This document shows positions 59,497-64,000 of a stretch of DNA of 64,000 bases, piece after piece (the first letter of the stretch is position 1; each line of letters begins with the position of its first letter). The notes below the pieces were generated by a model that worked only from the letters and a program-made list of their open reading frames with translations, was not told the DNA's origin and did no database searches. This DNA comes from Bacillota bacterium. GTDB lineage: Bacteria > Bacillota > Clostridia > Acetivibrionales > DTU013. The translations under genes and the position numbers were made by a program. The stretch covers positions 62,001 to 126,000 of the forward strand of contig JAEZMD010000001.1 in assembly GCA_023435745.1 (NCBI GenBank). The letters run 5' to 3'.

Positions 59497-60504
59497 ATGG
59501 ATATCGTAAAGAAGCCGGCACCCAAATCGGGGTACAAACGCCTTCTTGTATTTTTCATATTTCAATTTTTATTCGCGTGCATTACAATGCCGTTTTATAT
59601 ATTCTACGGTCCTTTCGACGAGGTCAAAAGAACCATTGTCGGGGCTTCATGGAATACGCTGAGCCATCAGTATATTGCCCGGTTTTTCCTGTCCGACGAC
59701 GCCATCGTCAGGATCATCGGCAGCTCCTTTGCAGTTGATCCGACGGACCAGGGCGAGGAGCTCAGGATGCTGAAATTAGGGAAGAATCACGATGGAAAAG
59801 TAGAAGTTTTTAATATAGACGGCGGCGATTTTGAAGGAAAAATGATTGTCGTGCATGATCCGACGCGCATCATTGCGGGGTATTCTTCCAGGCTGCCGGA
59901 TTCCGGAGAAACAACAAGCCGGATCGCCAAAAACAACGCAGGCATAGCCGGGATCAATGCAGGGGGGTTTCTTGACAGGGGCTGGACGGGAACCGGCGGT
60001 ACGCCGCTTGGATTCATTGTGCATAATGGCGAGGTAGTCTACAACCAAATCAAGGACGAAAATAAAAAACAGGAAACGGTAGCTTTTACAAAGGAAGGAA
60101 TGCTGATTGTCGGAAAGCATTCGATGGCACAGCTGAAGGAGATGGGCATTAAGGAAGGCGTCAGCTTTGGCCCGCCGCTGATTGTCAATGGAAAGCCGAC
60201 CATAAAAAAGGGTGACGGGGGATGGGGAATTGCCCCCAGAACAGCCATTGGACAGAAGGCAACGGGAGAGGTGCTGCTGCTTGTCATAGACGGAAGGTCC
60301 CTGGAATCGCTGGGTGCGACATTAAGAGACGTACAGGATATTTTGCTGGAATATGGCGCGGTCAATGCGGCAAATCTTGACGGCGGCTCCTCGGCCACGA
60401 TGTACTTCAACGGCAAGGTGATCAATAAGCCCTCTGACAAGCTTGGTGAGAGAACCGTCCCCACAGCCTTTATCGTCACTTCTGAGGGGGGTGGCGGTAA
60501 TTGA
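59497..60504 (+). CDS. phosphodiester glycosidase (NAGPA domain) family protein
   Basis: This is a membrane-anchored extracytoplasmic enzyme of 335 residues. One N-terminal span (about 14-35) is followed by a NAGPA domain (about 125-333), with motifs AGINAGGFLDRG near 151, GFIVHNGEV near 172, GPPLIVNGKP near 227, IAPRTAIGQ near 246, VIDGRS near 265 and NLDGGSSATMYFNG near 298. Family members remove terminal GlcNAc-1-phosphodiesters; some act on wall polymers or exopolysaccharides. AAAGGGG precedes ATG 59497. It ends in a 4-bp overlap with the next gene, so the two are coupled. Confidence 0.9.
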   Translation: MDIVKKPAPKSGYKRLLVFFIFQFLFACITMPFYIFYGPFDEVKRTIVGASWNTLSHQYIARFFLSDDAIVRIIGSSFAVDPTDQGEELRMLKLGKNHDGKVEVFNIDGGDFEGKMIVVHDPTRIIAGYSSRLPDSGETTSRIAKNNAGIAGINAGGFLDRGWTGTGGTPLGFIVHNGEVVYNQIKDENKKQETVAFTKEGMLIVGKHSMAQLKEMGIKEGVSFGPPLIVNGKPTIKKGDGGWGIAPRTAIGQKATGEVLLLVIDGRSLESLGATLRDVQDILLEYGAVNAANLDGGSSATMYFNGKVINKPSDKLGERTVPTAFIVTSEGGGGN

Positions 60505-61532
60505 AAGCATTGAAAAGGGTTTATGGATGGATACTGCTCTCGATCCTGCTGCAGACGGCGGTGCTTGCGTATATCAATTATGTTTATCTTCCGGGAAGGG
60601 GCGCCTTCAGAGCAACCGCATACGAGGCACAGACGGCGGCGGTAAAAAACAGGAGCTATAGTCTGCCGGACGGTTCAAGCGGGATTATGGTATCAAATGA
60701 TGGACTTTATGCTGCATATATGGTAGAGGACCGTTTAGAAATAGTCGATCTCGATAGCAAGAAGATCGTAAAAAAACCGGATCGGTCGGGCGGAACCTTC
60801 AGCTATTTTCGATGGCTTCCCGACAGGGATATGCTGATCTATACCATAAAGGAGCCCGAAGGGAAAAGCGGCTGTGTCCGGATATCCACATATGACATCG
60901 GGCCTGAACTGGACAGGAGCTATCCTGATATCATTAACCTTCCTGTGGATAGCACAGTAATCGATCTACAGCTGTCGCCGCTCACGAATATTGTCTACCC
61001 TATGATTCAGACCAGCGACACAAGGGTAAGGATCTATCAGTTTGATATTATGGATGATCTGGAACTGATTATGAAGGCCGATCTGGGTATGATCATCAAA
61101 GAGACAATGTATGAAGACAACCTGATATACCAGCCTGCCGGCGGAAAAATTGTAGTCAGGAATGGCAGGACAGGCAAGAAGACAAGCCTTCCCGCAAAGG
61201 AGGCTGCGCTGCTGCTGGCGGTGGATGACGCGGATTTTATCTATGCGGCGTCAACAGATGACGCGGGGAAAATAACAGCGATTCACTTCGGAAAAATCGG
61301 GCAGAAGGCGCAGGAGTGGCAGAGCATTAAGCCGGCAAAGCCGTTGGCTGCGCAGGATATTCTAATTACTCCGCAGGGGTCGGTCTATGCCGCTGACAGG
61401 CAGAGAAAAACCGTTCAGAACTTGAAAGACGGCGGTTCTATGGAATATCAGGGGGAATTGCTGACGGTGACCGACAATTATGCCGTATCGACTCAGGGAA
61501 ACAAGCTGACACTCAAAGTGATAAAAAAGTAA
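60501..61532 (+). CDS. membrane-anchored beta-propeller-like protein, unknown function
   Basis: I do not recognise a named family. It has 343 residues: one N-terminal hydrophobic anchor (about 10-30) and an extracytoplasmic region with repeated beta strands (DGSSGIMVSNDGLYAAYMVEDRLEIVDLD, FSYFRWLPDRDMLIYT, IYQPAGGKIVVRNGRTGKK-like units), suggesting a propeller. The start is TTG 60501, overlapping the preceding stop (TTGA), with a G-rich site 8 bases upstream. The tight coupling to the NAGPA-type enzyme suggests a joint envelope role. Confidence 0.7.
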   Translation: MKALKRVYGWILLSILLQTAVLAYINYVYLPGRGAFRATAYEAQTAAVKNRSYSLPDGSSGIMVSNDGLYAAYMVEDRLEIVDLDSKKIVKKPDRSGGTFSYFRWLPDRDMLIYTIKEPEGKSGCVRISTYDIGPELDRSYPDIINLPVDSTVIDLQLSPLTNIVYPMIQTSDTRVRIYQFDIMDDLELIMKADLGMIIKETMYEDNLIYQPAGGKIVVRNGRTGKKTSLPAKEAALLLAVDDADFIYAASTDDAGKITAIHFGKIGQKAQEWQSIKPAKPLAAQDILITPQGSVYAADRQRKTVQNLKDGGSMEYQGELLTVTDNYAVSTQGNKLTLKVIKK

Positions 61533-61629
61533 GGGCTCATTTTTGTGTGATGTTTCATTTGGTCAATATGGGGTAAGAATAATAAAATAAAAAATATTGA
61601 AATTCATTAACGATATTGGAGGGCTGTTT

Positions 61630-61959
61630 ATGGCTGGCAACAAAATAATTGAATTGACAAGGGATAATTTTGAACAAAAAGTAGTAAACTCCGACAAGCC
61701 GGTGCTTATTGATTTCTGGGCATCCTGGTGCGGTCCATGCAGGGCTGTCGCACCTGTCATGGAGGAGCTTGCCGTGCAATACGACGGAAGGGCTGTCATT
61801 GGTAAGGTAAACGTGGATGATGAAAATGAGCTTTCAGCGAAATTCAGAATTATGAGTATTCCAACGGTCATGTTGTTCAAAGGCGGACAGATCGTTGACA
61901 AAATAGTAGGGTCGAGACCTAAGGCCGATTTCGAAAACCTGCTGGATAGAAATATCTAA
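61630..61959 (+). CDS. trxA: thioredoxin
   Basis: Thiol-disulfide reductant, 109 residues, with the active site WASWCGPCRAVAP (about 29-41) and cis-proline motif SIPTVMLFKGG (about 74-84), both canonical. I chose ATG 61630 (GGAGGG upstream); the frame is open from 61597 but the ribosome site is internal to that. No thioredoxin reductase gene is adjacent; it appears to be a single-gene unit. Confidence 0.97.
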   Translation: MAGNKIIELTRDNFEQKVVNSDKPVLIDFWASWCGPCRAVAPVMEELAVQYDGRAVIGKVNVDDENELSAKFRIMSIPTVMLFKGGQIVDKIVGSRPKADFENLLDRNI

Positions 61960-62016
61960 AGTAATTAATTATGTCTCAAAGATTAGATAAATCAAAGCAT
62001 TCAGACAGCAGAAAAT

Positions 62017-62050
62017 GAGCTATACCCCAAGAAGAGCTATACCCCAAGAA
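62017..62050. repeat. 17-bp exact tandem duplication
   Basis: GAGCTATACCCCAAGAA occurs at 62017-62033 and again at 62034-62050 in the gap after trxA. Confidence 0.9.
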
Positions 62051-62181
62051 GAACGAAAGAATCGTACTTTGCGGGGTTTAATTTTTTAAGAAAAACACAC
62101 CCAATAAATGAGTAGACGGGTGGGTGTGTCTACCGATTCTCTGTACTCTCCCGAAAACAACTCAAATTCAGCGAATTTTTT

Positions 62182-62279
62182 CACCTAAATGTGGGGTGCA
62201 CTAAGATTTAGGTGGGGTTCAGTAAATTTCTTAAGAGGGGTAAGTTTTAGGTGTGATTCACCAGATTACTTAAGAGGGG
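62182..62279. repeat. 34-bp imperfect repeats with inverted element
   Basis: Units TTTAGGTG...CTTAAGAGGGG at 62207-62240 and 62246-62279 differ at 6 of 34 positions. Upstream, CACCTAAAT (62182-62190) is the inverse of ATTTAGGTG (62206-62214), and GGGGTGCAC occurs at 62193 and 62276. The gap 61960-62544 holds no supportable gene. Confidence 0.75.
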
Positions 62280-62286
62280 TGCACAT

Positions 62287-62400
62287 AATTTCGATTAGAG
62301 GACAAATTGAATGCAATTTAAGCCAAAAATCATTAGCATTTTGGCTGGTTTAATGCAAAAATTATTCTGATGATAGAGATTCTGTCCTCTAATTGAAATT
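62287..62400. repeat. 114-bp palindromic element, possible MITE or structured RNA
   Basis: Outer 18-bp arms starting AATTTCGATTAGAGGACA (62287-62304) and ending TGTCCTCTAATTGAAATT (62383-62400), one G-T pair. Inner stem AGCCAAAA (62321-62328) / TTTTGGCT (62339-62346). The intervening segments (TTGAATGCAATTTA and TTTAATGCAAAAAT) also pair in part, so the whole can fold as one long hairpin. Confidence 0.75.
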
Positions 62401-62544
62401 TTGAGTAGTGGGCCCTGCAAGTTTTAATCGCTATGGGATAGAAGCTTTTCTTTTTTATATTCAGGTTGTAATAAAAGCAGGATTTTGAGAAAATTTATTG
62501 AATATATAAGTAAACATGATCATTTTTGCAGAAGGGGGATTCCC

Positions 62545-63003
62545 ATGCCTGGAGAAAAACGTTTTAGAACATCGTTTATGGGCGGTTTCAAAAAGGCCGA
62601 TGTCAATTCATATATCGAAAAGATACTGGGTGAATTTGATGTCAAGCTGAAGGAAAAAGATGATGAGATTGGTCAGCTGAAGAACCAGAACAAGGATATC
62701 AGAACGAGATACGAGGAGCTTCTGAGGAAGGCTGATCAGATTAATGAGGACAGGGCAAAAATCGCCGAGGTTCTGATCAGAGCTCAGGAGCAAGCAGATC
62801 AGATGATGGAGAATGCCCGCCAGGAAGCTCTTGAAGAAAAGAGGCAGCTTGAGGACGCCATTGAGCAGGACAAGGAAAGGCTCGTGGACATTCGCCAGGA
62901 GATCAAAGGCCTGAAGGGCGAAATTGTAAGTACACTGAAGAAATACGAATCCCAGCTTGTAACGATTATTCAGGACGACGAAGGCGACGAAGAAGCAGGG
63001 TGA
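62545..63003 (+). CDS. divIVA: DivIVA-domain protein
   Basis: This is a coiled-coil protein that marks curved membrane and cell poles and guides division or wall growth. It has 152 residues from ATG 62545 (AAGGGGG upstream; the frame from 62485 precedes the ribosome site). The N-terminal DivIVA motif FRTSFMGGFKKADVNSYIEK (about 6-25) is followed by long heptad-rich coiled coil (about 30-140) and an acidic end. It is shorter than classical DivIVA and close to GpsB/DivIVA-like proteins of Clostridia. A T-box leader with its own promoter follows. Confidence 0.85.
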   Translation: MPGEKRFRTSFMGGFKKADVNSYIEKILGEFDVKLKEKDDEIGQLKNQNKDIRTRYEELLRKADQINEDRAKIAEVLIRAQEQADQMMENARQEALEEKRQLEDAIEQDKERLVDIRQEIKGLKGEIVSTLKKYESQLVTIIQDDEGDEEAG

Positions 63004-63031
63004 GCGCAGGGTGAAAAATTCCCGATTTCAC

Positions 63032-63060
63032 TTGATTCGCTGCAATATGCATGGTATAAT
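63032..63060 (+). promoter_or_regulatory. promoter of the T-box leader
   Basis: TTGATT (63032-63037), 17-bp spacer, TATAAT (63055-63060). Confidence 0.78.
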
Positions 63061-63067
63061 CCAATTT

Positions 63068-63348
63068 AACGATATAGTTCATGCGATGAATGGGAAGAGT
63101 ATTCCTGTGGATTTTCAAGAGAGCCGGAGGCTGGTGTGATCCGGTAAATTAGCAGGAAGAAGGCAGCCTATGAGCATCTCCTTGAGAAACCGGAGCCGGT
63201 TGAAGGCTCTGTGGATAAAGGCTGACGTGCTCCTCACGTTACAGGGGATGGGTATGAATGTACCCGTAAAGAGAGCGTGAAAGCGCTAATCAGGGTGGTA
63301 CCGCGGATAACTCCTTCGTCCCTATATTCAGGGATTGAGGAGTTTTTT
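63068..63348 (+). ncRNA. T-box leader RNA
   Basis: The leader contains the T-box antiterminator core GGGTGGTACCGCGG (63293-63306), Stem I features (AGAG near 63118, GCTGGTGTGATCC near 63130 and the TCCTTGAGAA block near 63178), and a terminator stem CTCCTTCGTCCCT / AGGGATTGAGGAG (63311-63323, 63330-63342) before a T-run. Uncharged tRNA should favour antitermination and expression of the Lrp-like gene and the aminotransferase. The best specifier guess is ATC (Ile) at 63176-63178, after GAGC; GCA or AGC registers cannot be ruled out. Confidence 0.92.
63309..63348 (+). terminator. T-box-controlled terminator
   Basis: AACTCC... / ...GGAGTT hairpin (63309-63342) with TTTTTT after it, mutually exclusive with the T-box antiterminator. 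Confidence 0.88.
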
Positions 63349-63449
63349 ATTTAGTCTTTTTCAGGAAAAGTAAAAAAGATCACGCGCGCTTTTGAATTAG
63401 TGCGATTGATGGGAGGAGCAACAAAGAAAACGAAAGGAGTGTATTTAGG

Positions 63450-63929
63450 ATGGATGAGATTTTAGAAATTTTGGAAAAGAACGCAAGGGCAAGCGTGGAG
63501 GAGATAGCACTCATGCTTGACAAAAGTGTAGCCGAAGTGCAGGAGGCGGTTAAAAAACTTGAGGATGATAATATCATTGTTGGCTACAATACACTCATCA
63601 ACTGGGACAAATCCAGCAAGGAGAGCGTAACCGCACTGATTGAGGTCAGAGTCACTCCTCAAAGAGGACAGGGCTTTGACAAGGTTGCGGAGCGCATATA
63701 CAGGTATCCGCAGGTTAAGGCATGCTATTTGATGTCCGGCGGGTTTGACCTGACAGTTATTATTGAGGGAAAGACCATGAAGGAAGTGGCCCTGTTTGTT
63801 GCGGAAAAGCTCGCCCCTCTGGAATCGGTTCTCAGTACGGCGACTCATTTTGTATTAAAAAAATACAAGGACGAGGGCGTTATTTTTGAAGAAGACACAA
63901 AGGATGACAGGGAGGCGCTCATACTATGA
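63450..63929 (+). CDS. Lrp/AsnC-family transcription regulator
   Basis: This is an amino acid-responsive regulator of 159 residues: an N-terminal winged helix (about 1-55; VEEIALMLDKSVAEVQEAVKKLEDDNII) and a C-terminal RAM ligand-binding domain (about 65-145; RIYRYPQVKACYLMSGGFDLTVIIEG). Its TGA overlaps the next ATG (ATGA), so it is coupled to an aminotransferase gene and lies behind a T-box. AAAGGAG precedes ATG 63450. It likely senses an amino acid linked to the aminotransferase. Confidence 0.92.
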   Translation: MDEILEILEKNARASVEEIALMLDKSVAEVQEAVKKLEDDNIIVGYNTLINWDKSSKESVTALIEVRVTPQRGQGFDKVAERIYRYPQVKACYLMSGGFDLTVIIEGKTMKEVALFVAEKLAPLESVLSTATHFVLKKYKDEGVIFEEDTKDDREALIL

Positions 63930-64000
63930 ACATAGCGGAGATGATAAAACCAAATGTGAGAAATATGCCTCCTTCCGGGATCAGAAAATATTTTGATCTG
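63926..64000 (+). CDS. aminotransferase, 5' end only (class I/II type)
   Basis: The gene runs off the window. The 25 visible residues begin MNIAEMIKPNVRNMPPSGI and end RKYFDL, the usual N-terminus of clostridial class I/II (AspC/AlaT-like) aminotransferases, including the PPSGIRKYFDL segment that precedes the PLP fold. The start overlaps the regulator's stop. Substrate cannot be given from this fragment. Confidence 0.75.
   Translation, partial: MNIAEMIKPNVRNMPPSGIRKYFDL

Noticed and set aside
60448..60462. GAGAGAACCGTCCCC inside the NAGPA gene resembles the dispersed repeat
   Set aside because: It encodes GERTVPTAF, which fits the normal end of the NAGPA domain, and there is no partner arm or flanking repeat; most likely coincidence.
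1..64000. CRISPR arrays, tRNA, rRNA, insertion sequences and prophage genes
   Set aside because: No regularly spaced repeat array, no tRNA-like cloverleaf with a GGTTCGA-type arm, no rRNA segment and no transposase or phage gene was seen. The repeated elements found are short and non-coding.

Overview
The window is a chromosomal segment of a strictly anaerobic, saccharolytic member of the Clostridia. The evidence is a near-canonical clostridial cellobiose phosphorylase, two trimeric [FeFe]-hydrogenase gene sets plus a sensory-type hydrogenase, a PPi-dependent phosphofructokinase, clostridial AGGAGG ribosome sites and Gram-positive regulatory RNAs (ydaO and T-box). The combination resembles cellulolytic clostridia of the Acetivibrio/Ruminiclostridium type, but the species cannot be fixed from sequence alone.

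Layout. 1-3.9 kb: 3' end of uvrB and complete uvrA, which has its own promoter under a LexA/DinR box. 4.0-4.2 kb (minus): a 41-residue hydrophobic protein gene. 4.5-11.6 kb: a clpE-type ATPase running into a sugar-binding lipoprotein, a YesM-type histidine kinase and a YesN/AraC-type response regulator. 11.8-17.9 kb: LplB/YtcP/LplA-type sugar ABC transporter and cellobiose phosphorylase. 18.1-35.3 kb: a hydrogenase island of three transcription units. These are hydCBA set 1, whose flavoprotein is fused to a GltD/NfnB-like domain; a sensory operon (DRTGG, RsbW-like ATPase, sensory hydrogenase, second DRTGG-like protein, PHP phosphoesterase); and a classical hydC-kinase-Fd-hydB-hydA set 2. Each of the three units has a match of 13 or 14 out of 14 to the Rex operator TTGTTAAnnnnTTAACAA at its promoter, so the whole island looks like one NADH/NAD+-responsive regulon. 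Two paralogous secreted CuAO_N-type proteins sit inside it.

35.4-46.8 kb: an AT-rich ABC exporter (minus), an LCP cell-wall ligase, a second ABC exporter, a flavin reductase, a PAS-AraC regulator and an envelope group (acidic lipoprotein, SLH protein, membrane/propeller protein). 47-52.7 kb: divergent pfp and fba (glycolysis), then three overlapping genes of the 2-hydroxyacyl-CoA dehydratase activase superfamily. 52.8-61.9 kb: SIMPL protein, c-di-AMP riboswitch plus dapB-like gene, a DacF-like protein, glycogen phosphorylase (both minus), membrane proteins, an NAGPA-type phosphodiester glycosidase and thioredoxin. 62-64 kb: a repeat-rich gap, divIVA, a T-box leader, an Lrp/AsnC regulator and the start of an aminotransferase gene.

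A short dispersed repeat (core GGGGACGTTTCT / AGAAACGTCCCC, variant GGGGACGGTTCTC) occurs in at least six places. It forms hairpins between genes. It is also present, in frame, inside two adjacent activase-family genes, where it is read as WGDVSS or RETSP peptides.
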